A stretch of 64,000 nt of DNA from Diploscapter coronatus. Lineage: Eukaryota > Nematoda > Chromadorea > Rhabditida > Rhabditidae. Below, piece by piece: positions 26,001-37,187 of the stretch. Every line of letters starts with the position of its first letter. Position 1 is the stretch's first letter. The position numbers were made by a program, and so were the translations under genes. The notes under the pieces are model-generated. The model was not told where the DNA came from. It saw nothing but the letters and a program-made list of their open reading frames with translations, and did no database searches. The DNA is taken from NCBI GenBank assembly GCA_964036155.1, contig OZ038423.1:41307249-41371248 (forward strand). Direction: 5' to 3'.

Positions 26001-29000
26001 CGACAAATCATTTTTTTTTCAAAGAAATGATAAATATACCAGATTCTTATCACTTTCCGTAGAACTGTTTAAGACCTTCAAAATTTGTCCTAACTATGCA
26101 CGAGTAGCTGATTTTCAAACTCGAGGCTCCCTAAAATCCAAGAATACGATATTCTTTAGATAGCTAAAACAGTCTAAATCTACTCATTTATGCCAACTTT
26201 TCATGAACATCTGCCCAACTTTTCCAAAAATGTAAGAAGATTGCAGATGGCTCAAATAATCGAGATAGTTGACGAGGAGAGCAGAAGTGCGGAGAGGAAG
26301 CAGATCGAGCAGCTGCAGACCGAAAATGCTACACTCAGACTGAAGGTCGACAGGATGCAGAGGGAGGAAACTGAGGCTTCCACCAGCAGGTAGATAGACC
26401 GCGATCAGATTAGTTGTGACAAAATGGGTTCATCAGGAAGGATGACATGTTAATTACGTTTATGGTAATAATATTGCCTCAATTCGCATGATTTCGAAAT
26501 GGATCAACTCAATTTTCAAACACATTTCATCTCATTCCGAGAAAAAACTTCGAAGTCTGAATGAGTGAATGCACACCTTTTGAATTGTGACGAAATTAGC
26601 TCATATCATCATAACTCCATAACCGAAGAAATCATGATATCCTTCCGCATCTATTTTTGAATCGCATCCCATCTTGTCAAAGTGCTAAACGCATGAATAA
26701 GTGTATCAAACAGTAAACTCTTCAGGGAAGCACTTTTGGCAGAAATCGAAAGTTTACGGCAACAAGTGGCTGAATCCAACAACTATTTGGATCAAGTGGA
26801 CGTCGAAGCTGAACAGGTGAAATTTGACCTCCAAATCTTAAAATTTCACCTTTTCCTATGAAAAAATATCCATAAGACTTTCCTAGAATCGAATACTAAT
26901 CGAATCAATCAATGTCTTTGCAGCAATACACGGAATTGACAGGGGAAATCGACGAGCTGATTGAAGTCGTCCAGAAGAAGGATGCAGAAATCGCTGCATT
27001 CAAGGAGCAGTTGGCTGAGAAACAGAAGACTGAAGCCAAACTGAATGAGAATCTGGAGAGTTATAAAGCTGTCATGCAGAGGCAAAAGGAGATCATCGAA
27101 AATCTGAGGTTGGCTATCAAAAAGGAACGAAAATATTAAACTAGGATATTATCATCTTTAATATCAAGGTGATCTTCATAGATGCTTCAAGATTTTCGTT
27201 TCAATATCATGCAAAAGTCTAAAGGGGTCATAATACAAGATTTCTTCAACGCGATTCAAGATAAATGTGTCATAATTCTATTAGAACCTTGCACCAGAAA
27301 TAACGTGGATACAGTCACTTCATTCTTCATTCTGACGCCTACCTTCCAAAGGGTGTGGCTCTTTCGACAGAGAGAAGTGATTAATTTTCACGAGAAAAAG
27401 TGTCATCGATTTTTCTGGATACTTACCACAGTTCATGATGAAATTTCTTTCATCAAGGCATATTTTCGTGAACTATTTCTATGAAGGACAACAAAATGTA
27501 AACTGGAGAGCAAAAATCTCAGAATATGGAGAAAAAAGGGAACAAACGTTTTAATTTGGAAGTTTCGATTTGCAGAGAGGAACTGGATGCAGAAATAGCA
27601 AAGTCGGCTCAATTGTTGAAGGAAAAGGAACGACTGACGAAGGAAGCGACAACAGCCAAAGAAAGGATGTCGGAGAGCATGCTCGCCAAGGAAGCACTCA
27701 TCTCCATCCAGTTGGACGATTTGCACAGGGAACTCGACAAACAAAAGACCATCATCAATGGAACCAGTGTCGCGCAGATTGTTAACAAGGTAAGGAGGAA
27801 TAGTTAGAGATTACACAAAATATATGAATTTTCCACTATTTGTATTTTCATTCCTCGAAGAAACGTCTCTCAAAAATGCTCACAATAAACAAACTTCAAG
27901 ATATTCCATTAAACAGCCTGAAAAGATTTTCAAATTTTTCTATCATAGCCAAAATGATAAAATATTTTTCTCAACAAAAACAATATTTGCTTGATTTCAG
28001 TGGGAGAAACGAGTAGAAGCACTGGAGAATTCGTTACGCGAGAGGGACGTGATCATCCACACTCAGTCGCAGCTGATCAAGGAGCTGAGGAGAGGGACTC
28101 AGACTCCGAGTCCGAACCAGATCAGCTCAGGCAGCAACAACAACAATCTGCACAGGCACAGCACTTCCAATGGACATCCACAAAGGAGTAGGAGACATGC
28201 TTCGGGTTGGTGGACGAAGTTCATCAAATATATCTCAAACTGATAAATTACTAAAATCTATTTGATTAAAGCTCCAATTGATTTTTTACTCTGTTCAAAA
28301 ATATCGATCCAATCTTATTATATATGTCGTTTTACAAGGAGAGGAGCACCTAGTATCATACCATTTTTGCTAACTCTTTCACCGATAAGGGTTTCATGTA
28401 CCCTAATCACAAATCTGGAGTCAAAAAGGGCAAACGCGACCTTCCTGAATTTGGAAATCCATAAAACTGCCTTACAACATGGGAGGATAGTATGCGAAAC
28501 TCAAATTATAAATTAGCATCATTATTTCTCTATCATCTTCATTGCATAAGACAGTTTTATGGGTTTCAAAAGTCAGGATAGTCGCGGTTGCACTTATTGA
28601 CTTCGGAATCGTGATCAGGACATATGAAAACCCCTATTCGTGAAAATTTAGCGGAAAAGTCGTATGCCATTAGGTGAGCTTTCCTTGTGAATAAATTTCA
28701 AAAATCAACCTACACGATCGATTTCTTAACTTGATTAGATCTTGCTCATTACCCTATTTAAAGTGATTAGTGAGTCATGTGTCAAAGAAATGTTGTCATG
28801 CTTGAGAAATGACCATAAGTTTGACATAGATGAATCGTGTCATTATCTCCACTTATATCCACAATTATCGCTTTTGTAGAAGGAAAAGCTTGAATCATCT
28901 GGATCATGCGCGTAGTCACTATTTCTTCGTAATGACATGAACAATCTATGATCATGATTATGAAAGTGGAATTGCGAACTGATAAGCCGAAAATGAAATT

Positions 29001-29373
29001 ATTCAATTTTAGCGAGCAACAACAGTAGCATGGATTCATTCTACCGAGACGGGCTAGATCCTCGATCACGAGATCAATTGCTCAATTTTATAATGAGGTA
29101 GACAAAGTCGTTTATTTGGAAAAGATGCATTTATATTAGTTGTTTCTAAAACGAGATTTAAAAAAAAAAAAATTTGTAACCTCGACTATTATATCGAGTA
29201 ATTGATAAAAATGGAATAGATAAATTCTGACGAAATTTAGCATTTTAACTCCAAATTTCAGTGATCGACCAGCCCAACTGGCGAACATCTTTGCAATCGG
29301 CCGAATTTTGGATCTCAATCCTCATGAAGAAAAGCTCATCGAGCGATTTTTGGCAAGGGAAACTTACGGTTAA
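20097..29373 (+). CDS. Coiled-coil protein with SxIP-like motifs and GRIP-like C-terminus
   Basis: Twelve exons join in phase to 515 residues: 20097-20192, 22139-22312, 22361-22399, 22646-22791, 24972-25029, 26247-26389, 26726-26816, 26924-27108, 27576-27789, 28001-28205, 29013-29097 and 29262-29373. The first 60 or so residues are basic and carry three SxIP-like motifs (SRIP, SRVP, SKIP), the kind that bind EB1 on growing microtubule ends. Residues about 175-410 are predicted coiled coil (QIEQLQTENATLRLKVDRMQ onward), followed by a Ser/Asn-rich linker. The last 45 residues (LLNFIMSDRPAQLANIFAIG, then LNPHEEKLIERF) resemble the end of a golgin GRIP domain, but lack its key Tyr. I do not recognise the exact family; a Golgi- or microtubule-linked tether is the best guess. 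The ATG follows GTTTAG directly. Exon 2 follows an AAG acceptor, its least certain edge. Introns 1 and 4 are about 2 kb each. Confidence 0.75.
22792..24971 (+). other. Long intron, no nested gene seen
   Basis: This is intron 4 of the coiled-coil gene, 2.2 kb long in a gene set where most introns are 45-100 bases. It contains C/T-rich stretches (about 22900-23260 and 24560-24720). I found no credible nested coding exon on either strand. Its size makes it a candidate place for an internal promoter or enhancer. Confidence 0.55.
28383..28640. repeat. Fold-back element with about 88-bp arms
   Basis: The left arm 28383-28469 and right arm 28552-28640 are inverted copies of each other, about 80 percent identical by eye with small gaps. 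For example, CATAAAACTG ends the left arm and CAGTTTTATG starts the right. The spacer is about 80 bases and AT-rich. The element lies in the 0.8-kb intron before exon 11 of the coiled-coil gene and has no coding capacity, so it looks like an aged MITE. Confidence 0.75.
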
Positions 29374-32082
29374 AAACTCGTCCAAATGAGATGAATGTAA
29401 TAATGTGATTCCGGTAATTATTCTTCCACTATGTTGATGATTTGAAATGTTTTTTCTTCATTTTGGCATTCTAATGTAGCATCAATTTCTTGTGACTCAC
29501 TTATGCAAATAAACTCAGTTGTTTTGAAACTACTTCTTACTTTCAGCAACTAAACCTTCTTTCCCTGAATTCAGCTGGTTGAAATTTTTACATCACTTGG
29601 GTCAAATAAATGCTTGGATCTATTTTTCTGTAGGAATATTTGCAGAGCTTTGTACATTCGATCACTTTCTCTTACTGCCAACGGTGAATGAAATTTCTGT
29701 CAATTTTTGAAAAGAATGCTGAAATAAAGATTGATTCAGTATAATAAAGCTCGAAAAATAATAGTATCGATTCTAGATATTGAAACTTGATGCTCTAACT
29801 CTAATTGGAATAAATAGTGAATCAAAACGAAATTAGCCACTAAATGGATAAGTGGGTTGATAAGTTCTTTTCTCAGATAAGTCCGAAGTGTTCGATTTAC
29901 GATAATTGTTGATTTTTGTAGTTTTAGTCAAGACTTTGTGCTATTATTTACACCAGCGTGCTTGAATTAGCAAACATTGAGAGGGCGAGAGAAGGTGAGA
30001 TCAGCATAGATGAAAGCGGAAAGAGAAGGAAATCGGAGCATTTCGAAAAACCGTCCCCTTTCTTACTATTTCCATTTCCACTCATACTCGAACTTCATTT
30101 GATCAACTTTTATTTTACAATTCCCCATATTGTTTTGTGATCGTCAAATACTGATTTTCTCATTTCAAGTTGCGTCTTGAGAATGAGTTTTGCAAGAAAT
30201 CTCGCTTTAGCCACTTGTAAACAGGTTTGAAATAATAATTGTGTAAGTTCAGGGTAGAGTAAGGTATGATTCAACCGTAATGTAAATTGTGATCGTGGAG
30301 TATTCGATAGAAAAAGGGGCGGCCGAATTAGGCAGTTCGAGAATTTACACAGTAACGAAACGAATTGAATGGAGAATGGAAGATTGCCATTTTGAGTGGA
30401 TCTGAATGAGACAAAGACAGAGACAGAGACAGGGCGGCTGGGAGCAGAAATTGAAGGAAAACGAATCGATAGGGAAGATGAAAATGAAATTCGCGCAGAA
30501 TGTGAGAAGAAGGGCAAAGATAGGTTGAAAACGAGAAAGAAGCAAGAGAAAGAGAGACAACAAAACAACAAAAAACTTGTGGCTGTGGCCTTCGAGAGGT
30601 AAAAAGTGAGGTAGACCGAGGAAAGAGCAGAGTCAGGCAGACAAACAGTCCGTTTCCCTTGAATTGCCCAAACTCTCTGCAACGTTTGCCACTGAAACTT
30701 CTACCTGCTCTTTCGACAAATCGGCTCATTTCTCGTGTCGCATTTGCCAAACTCAGCACTTCTGCACCTGCATTTCCCTGTATATTTGTGAGCATTAGTA
30801 ACATACATTTTGCGTAATGATGAAACGCTAGATGCTATTTTCCCACATTATCTAACTCCACTTTTATCTTCACCCTCTAAACCTACCTATAGCTATTTAA
30901 TTCATTATTATGTAATTTTCAAATAGTTGCGTTTATTTATTCACCTGCTAGATGAACGTGGCTATGGAAAAAATTTGTTCCTTGGCGTTGTCCATGTACC
31001 CTTTCATTTCAACATGATCAAGCTCAAATGGCTTGTTTCGATATTTCAATCGTCGTTACGTTATTCGTTATCGATTTATTAAAACGTGCACTTGGTATTG
31101 TGAGTACAAAGTGATAATTGCGCATGGCATTGTCAAGTTCAAAAACACGAAATGTGTGTCACTCAATGATTCAATATCGACGCAATGAAGTGTGAAAATG
31201 GATGGCGAATCGACTATTGCAGAGATGTTTAGTGTTTAGTCATGGCTGTATTTGATTAGTAAATTAAGAATTAGGAAACAAGGGCGTTCGCTATTCATAG
31301 GCGTCAGTTGGAGTGTGTCATAAACACAGGGAATGAACGACTGAATCTTTTGCGAATTTATTTTTGTCGGTGTACTCAACTTCTTCTGCATTCATGGCAA
31401 ATTTTGCGTCGTAGTGATTCATAAATTCGTAAAATTTATCTTTGAACCAATAATATTGTTCAGGCTTTAGTAAGTCATGATAGAGTTCTTGTACTTTTCT
31501 TGAAAATGAGAAAATTTTAAGCTTTTATAGTTTACCTGAATGAATTTTATATTTTTTCAAGTCTTTCGTATGGAACTAGCCGAATTTGGACTATTTTTGC
31601 CATTCAGCGATGCCTCACTCATGTGTCTCATCTCTCTGCCTTTGTATCTGATGATTCTTAGCATGGAATTCGCCTTCAAACGATGTGTCATGGCAACCAA
31701 AACAGGCTAAACTTTTCGTTTTCATTTGTTTTAGCGCTTTTTCGTTTCTTGGCTTTAAAATTTGTTTTGTTAATTTTTTAGTCTTGCAGAACATTTCCCT
31801 GGTGTTCCCTTGAAGAATGTCTTTTTTCAAAAGCAAAACTCATAATTTTGTGTTTTTCTCCATTTGATAATTTATGCAGACGTTTTTCTTTGCAATAAGC
31901 CCTCAACTTTATCCCTCTTGAGATCTAATCTGAAAACCGAGTCCATAAAAGCAGTCGAGCGAATTTCTCATGCCGTATCGTGTACTAAAATAATCCCTCG
32001 TATAGAATGTTTTCTTCCATGATCGAAATTGAATCTTTTTATACATTATAACTTTGCCCTTTAAATTTCAGATTTCACAAAA
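29374..32082. other. Intergenic between coiled-coil gene and bestrophin
   Basis: The stretch is 2.7 kb. A possible poly(A) signal (AATAAA) for the upstream gene is near 29506. A purine-rich block on the + strand (about 30395-30620) keeps long frames open on the minus strand, but the products are low-complexity Phe/Ser/Leu strings. No credible exon was found, and the bestrophin promoter should lie in the distal part. Confidence 0.55.
32063..32071 (+). promoter_or_regulatory. Splice acceptor at start of bestrophin (likely trans-splice site)
   Basis: AAATTTCAG ends 11 bases before the bestrophin ATG. There is no coding exon upstream that could join to it. Confidence 0.6.
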
Positions 32083-34982
32083 ATGACGATATCATATTCC
32101 GGTAATTTCATAAAATTGCTGCTGCGTTGGAAAGGCTCCATTTGGCGATCGGCATGGAAGGTCGATTGGCAAACGTTTTTAAATTCTCAAAGCATTTTTT
32201 AGGAATTACTTGGCTATCTGATAATATATTATGCGATCCGATTATTCTATTTGAAAGGAATCGATTTCATCGACGACGATGAATCAGATCGAAGGAGAAT
32301 CAGGTACGTTGCATTCATGCTGATTTTTTGTCCAAAATCTATCATTCCTATTTAATAGGACAAGTTTTATTTTAGGGGTAAATTTGAGGCGTTCTGCCGG
32401 ATGTGCGACGGATATACGAGGCTGATTCCGCTTACGTTCTTACTAGGTTTCTACGTCAGTAACGGTAAAGTTGCTACTCAGTGTATTGGGTCGTGGGCCA
32501 TTATGGGTCCGTTATGGTCCATAGCCCAATACGCTGAGTATCCAGCTCGCATGAGGGGGAACTCTTATTATTTACAGTCGTAAGCCGTTGGTGGAGTCAA
32601 TTCCAAAATCTCAACTGGTACTTGATAATTTTGTGGAATCAAAGTTATTCGAATTTCAGGCCCGAAGATATTCTATCAATCCTGTGCACATTCATGACAG
32701 CGAACGATGAAAAGACCCAGAAACGAAGACACGCGATCGCCAGATACTTAAATTTGTCGATGGCATTAGTTCTGTAAGCTGAATTAAGAATTTATATTCT
32801 TTCAACTTGGCTTCTTACAACGTCGTGTTATCAAGAACGAGCAATATTTTTTCAAAATATGTGGAAAGGGTAGCGAGCATAAGTAATCGGTAAATCAATG
32901 CTTTGATCTACCCGGCGTCATTTTTACAAGGAGGAAGTTGTGCAAGCTTTTCACGATTGCACTATTTTGAGAATATTCCTTTACTGGAATTCTTTTAAAA
33001 AATAAAAGATCTTTACATTTATGGGGAGAAATTTTATGAAAGAAGCTTACTATAAAATTCGAAAAGTTCACTTTGAGTGATTTTAGATGGGCTTGGCAAG
33101 ATAAGGTAACGAGAGAGTCAATAGGTGTGGAACAGATAAAATCACGACAGCGCGAAGAGTGGGATTGACCCTTATTTTCACGAATCTAAAAAATTCAGGA
33201 GAGATGTCTCAAGTAAAGTCAGACTCCGATTTCCTCACGTCTCGAGCTTCGTCGCTGCTGGATTGCTCACGGAAAAGGAGTATGAGAGAATTGAAAAACT
33301 CGACGTAAGCTCTAATTTAGTAAAAAAACTCCTTTCCATTTATCTTCAGGAAGAATGTCTCAATGTTCGATGGCTCACGCCATTGCACTGGGTTCAACAG
33401 ATTCTGCGAAAGGAAGAAGAGGTAATATAACACATTTTTGAAGATCTGATTCCCAACCAAACTTCAGGAGAACAAACCTACCACTTCGTTGTTTAACCAT
33501 TGCATAACAGAATTAAAAATCTTTCGCCAACAGTTACGAAGAATCTACGCCTATGATTGGATTAATGTACCTCTCGTCTATACTCAAGTGAGCATAAAAT
33601 GATAACGAGTTATCCGAATTCTGGTTTCGTTTTATCCAAGATAAAGTCTAATTTATCTATCGAAAGCTTTCTTAGACGAAGTTCGATTGTTTCAGGTAGC
33701 CGCGATTGCGACTTACAGCTTCTTCTTGTTTACTCTATTCGGACGTCAAACATTATTGCCTGACATAAAGGCGGGCAAGGTGAGTTTTCAAGTCTCCTGA
33801 TTAAATTTGGATTTCATCAAACTATACTTGTTTTGCCATTAATCTAATGCTATGAAATTATAACTTGTTTCTCTTTTTTTTTTTTTAATTTACAACAAAA
33901 CAATTAAGGAAGTCGATGTCATTATTCCGATATTCACGATCGTCCAGTTCCTGTTCTTTGTCGGGCACGCTCAAATATTTCGATAAAAATTTGATAAAAG
34001 AAATTTCAGATGGTTCAAAGTGGGTCAGGATTTGATGCGGCCTTGGGGGCAGGATGACGACGATTTCGAACGTAATCATAGAAGAATAAGAATCCTCCAA
34101 AATAAGACGTTTTCAGTGAATTACATTCTCGACAGAAATATCGTGATGAGCTTTGCCATTGTGGATCGATTGCAGACAGAAGAGATAGGTAAGAGACTAT
34201 CGTCTAGGGTGAGCAGGAAGTCTAATATAAGCCGTTTTCATTGTCAAAATTGAGACTGTAAAAATCTAAAATCCATGACCAAGTGAAATAAAATTGTGCA
34301 GATAGATAATATTCAAGTTTTTAGGCAATTTTAGTCATTATAATTCTGCTGATGATTTTTTTTAAAGAGTACCAAAGCGGTACTTTCGATTTATGGGTAG
34401 ACCTGACCATCATACCGGCAGCGGACCCTTTTCAGACTTAGCCGCAAAAAAATCATAAATTTCTACTTTTCGGTTTTTGACCAAATTTGGTATGAAAAAT
34501 GTGCAAAATTTTGTTGATTCCGAATCTGAAAACCGTTTTTAATTTGCATAGATGCAGTGAATTAGAATCGAAAAGCCGCAGGTTTAATGCTAAAGAAAGT
34601 TGGAAATTGGTAAAACCATATATCTTCATAAATCCCCCACCGAGATGGATTGAATCTCGCTGACCGTTTTCAAAGTTGTCAATTATGCTGAAGCGCTCTT
34701 TAGCATTTTCCTTCACCATCCTATTTGCACGTAACCAAGTTTCGAAATACCTTAGTAGATTTCTTGATGACGGATAATCTTCTAGATGAAATGGACGAGG
34801 ATATGTTCTGGAAGGATCGGGAAAATCAGTTGCCCAGACTTCCACACACAACGCAAAGCAGAATGCTGCATGAACACGCTCCTAAACTGCATTCCTACGT
34901 TGCGATTGGCGAGAAAGACGAAGAAAACAGTTGCAGGGCCACTTGCATCAATTCGAGTAAAAGGAAACGGTTGGTTGAATAA
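32083..34982 (+). CDS. Bestrophin anion channel
   Basis: Thirteen exons join in phase to 406 residues: 32083-32160, 32203-32303, 32376-32464, 32578-32617, 32660-32773, 33199-33304, 33350-33421, 33468-33587, 33696-33779, 33909-33964, 34010-34071, 34117-34188 and 34756-34982. The start [20 protein letters not shown] is the family's conserved N-terminus. The neck segment [11 protein letters not shown] keeps the Ile/Phe/Phe positions that line the bestrophin pore. [23 protein letters not shown] and the acidic Ca-binding clasp [10 protein letters not shown] also match, followed by NYILDRN. Bestrophins are pentameric Ca-activated anion channels of the plasma membrane; nematodes have many. The cytosolic tail is short compared with human BEST1. 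The intron after exon 10 starts with GC, and exon 10 follows an AAG acceptor. Confidence 0.95.
32475..32540. repeat. Hairpin filling a bestrophin intron
   Basis: TACTCAG...GGGCCAT (32475-32501) is complemented by ATGGTCC...CTGAGTA (32514-32540) with a few mismatches and a 12-base loop. It takes up more than half of the 113-base intron after exon 3. It could be a tiny mobile-element remnant, or a structure that brings the splice sites together. Confidence 0.75.
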
Positions 34983-35597
34983 TTAGTTTGGGAAAAATCA
35001 AAGGTTTCAGGGATCTCCATTGGTAAATGCAATTCTACAGTTACTGCCGTACCATTGCCTGTTTGTTGATTTTATGATAATCTGCATAATTATTTGCTGA
35101 ATTCCTAGAAGTATGAATCTTTATATACGTTAATTTATACCTCACAAAGTATTGTTTATTTACAACGCGTTTGTTGAATAAATATTTCAAGAATTTTATT
35201 ATTTCATATCAGCTTGTCTCCTCTTATCACTTTCTTTGTGCATTTTTTTGGATCTTTGCCAAATTAATCGTGGCGGGAACTTTTCCTTCTTTTGTTCGAA
35301 CGCTTATTAATCACATGATTTAATTCTTCTTTCAATAGATGAGCGTCGTTTGGCGCCATTATGACGAAATCGATGTCTTCTCGAATCGTCTTCCATATCT
35401 GTAATTCTCTAAATACAGTCTATTTCTTCTAATGTAAATACGAAGATATTCGTAATCTGATGATAAGAATATGAATGGGCGTGGCCTTGGCGATCAAGCT
35501 ACTATAAAAGCCGACGATTTGAATACGAGCATCCATTAAATGATTATCACGTTCTTATTCTTTATTTTAGTATTTTAACCTTATAATTTAGAAAACA
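34983..35597. other. Intergenic between bestrophin and PB1 gene
   Basis: AT-rich gap of about 0.6 kb. AATAAA near 35175-35180 is the likely poly(A) signal of bestrophin. TAATTTAG ends at 35591, six bases before the next ATG. No other exon is seen. Confidence 0.6.
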
Positions 35598-36095
35598 ATG
35601 GTTTATTCAATTGTCTTCCAACTACGTACTGTTCATCGCGGGACCAGGCGATTTACTCTCGAATTTGATGACGTGGAACAATTATACGGAAAGTATATTG
35701 AAAAAATGAGAAGATATAGCGTCAATCAAAGACGTGTTCACTATGTGGATATTTCGGGAGAACCTATCAAATTGGATAGCGCGGAAGAGCTACAGGAAGC
35801 GATCAAGGCTTTAAATGAAACCAATCGAACCATCAAATTGGTAGAAGCGAAAAAACAGATCACAGAATCGAACAAAGACAAGCGTCGAATGACGCACATA
35901 AAGAAGATGAAAGTTGGAGGTAAGATTTCGAAACAGAAATCTACTCCGGAGCGTAAGTGCATGAATACAGAAGCGGAAACAAACGAGAATAATCCGAACT
36001 TTGCCAGTGTGACTTCTGCTGAAGATCTAGACGACATAGAATTAGGATGCAGGCTACTTGACCTTGAAAATAAGCCATCGGCAAGCAAAAACTAA
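35598..36095 (+). CDS. Intronless PB1-domain protein
   Basis: This is a single open frame of 165 residues. Residues 5-80 have the shape of a PB1 domain: a first strand and basic patch (TVHRGTRRFTLEFDD), and the acidic OPCA-like motif VHYVDISGEPIKLDSAEELQ followed by NRTIKLVEA. PB1 domains pair head to tail and occur in p62/sequestosome, atypical PKC, Par6 and related scaffolds. No ZZ finger, kinase or UBA domain follows; the rest is a Lys/Arg-rich linker (about 85-125) and an acidic, Ser-rich tail. It could regulate PB1 assemblies or be a stripped-down p62 relative. It is the only intronless gene here, so a retroposed origin is possible. The ATG is six bases after an ATTTAG acceptor, and AATAAA sites lie near 36213-36221. 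Confidence 0.8.
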   Translation: MVYSIVFQLRTVHRGTRRFTLEFDDVEQLYGKYIEKMRRYSVNQRRVHYVDISGEPIKLDSAEELQEAIKALNETNRTIKLVEAKKQITESNKDKRRMTHIKKMKVGGKISKQKSTPERKCMNTEAETNENNPNFASVTSAEDLDDIELGCRLLDLENKPSASKN

Positions 36096-37187
36096 CCCAT
36101 TTTATTATGATCAAGTTTTCTCATCAAAATATTTAAATAGTGTTTAATATTGATTTCTTATTTTCTTAATTGTCATACTCTTTTTCTGTAAAATTTATCT
36201 AAAATATTTCGTGAAATAAATAATTTTTTGATAACATTTGTATATACTTAGAGAGGCCAAGTGATTTTTCAAAATAGGTTAAATTGGGAAATTTGATATC
36301 AGTGTGATGGCCGATATCGGCGCGAACTCAAAACTTTTTAAATTTTCAAAAACAGTCCATCCTATAAAAAGTTATGACCATTTTTGTGCGGCAATTCGTT
36401 CCTGCAGCGGCCTTCCCCAATTTTTCCGATAACAAACTCCGCCCATTTTTAATAATGAACTGTGCCATGGTATTGCATTTTTCAGAGAAATATCGATTGA
36501 CCTCGATTTTCTCGGAGTTTGATTGCTGAATTTTCGTAATTAACTCGAATAATTGGCGCAATTATTTGGAAAAAGAAAAAAAACCAGAAAAGACGAGTAC
36601 AAAGAGTGGAAGACAGTCATGAACAGCGAGTACACAATTAAATAGTACGAAAATCGACGTTCAAAAAAGGAATTTTCGGAACCGATGTGGACTTTTGTGA
36701 CGACCTAAGTTAACAAACTGTCAATACAGATAAATTAAATCGACTATGGAGAATCCGAATCCGTTGTAAACCTTTTGGAAAGTGGTCTGTATCGCGAGAT
36801 CCGACGTCATTCATGCCTTCAGAAGGCCTTTTTCGAAAAACCAACGGCGCCATCACTTCGGGCGTATTTTATTACCCTAATTTGTATCTTCGTTTCATGA
36901 AATTATCAGCTAATTAACGATAATTGAAATGGCGGCAAAATTCATGCATTCTTTCTCTCCCTCAAAAAGGGGAGACTTGGCTTCTCTAAGCATAGTCATG
37001 ATTAGTAGCATCATTCTCGTTTAGAATTGATTGATAAACCAACAAACTGTTTTCAGCCATTTGATTAATCTCCGCTATTATTGTTTATTTGAGTGACCAC
37101 CATTCGTTGGTGTCATTTCGTTTGGAAGAATATCGTATTGCATGAGCATGGTAAAAAGCTCTAAATTTCACCACTATTGATTTTATA
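36096..37187. other. Intergenic; no gene seen
   Basis: This is 1.1 kb between the PB1 gene and the channel gene. It includes a short palindrome CCGATATCGG near 36311. Short frames on both strands are AT-rich and have no matching splice signals. I assign nothing here. Confidence 0.55.

Noticed and set aside
30110..30682. 190-codon open frame on the minus strand
   Set aside because: It is the reverse of a purine-rich tract. The product is low-complexity and has no recognisable domain.
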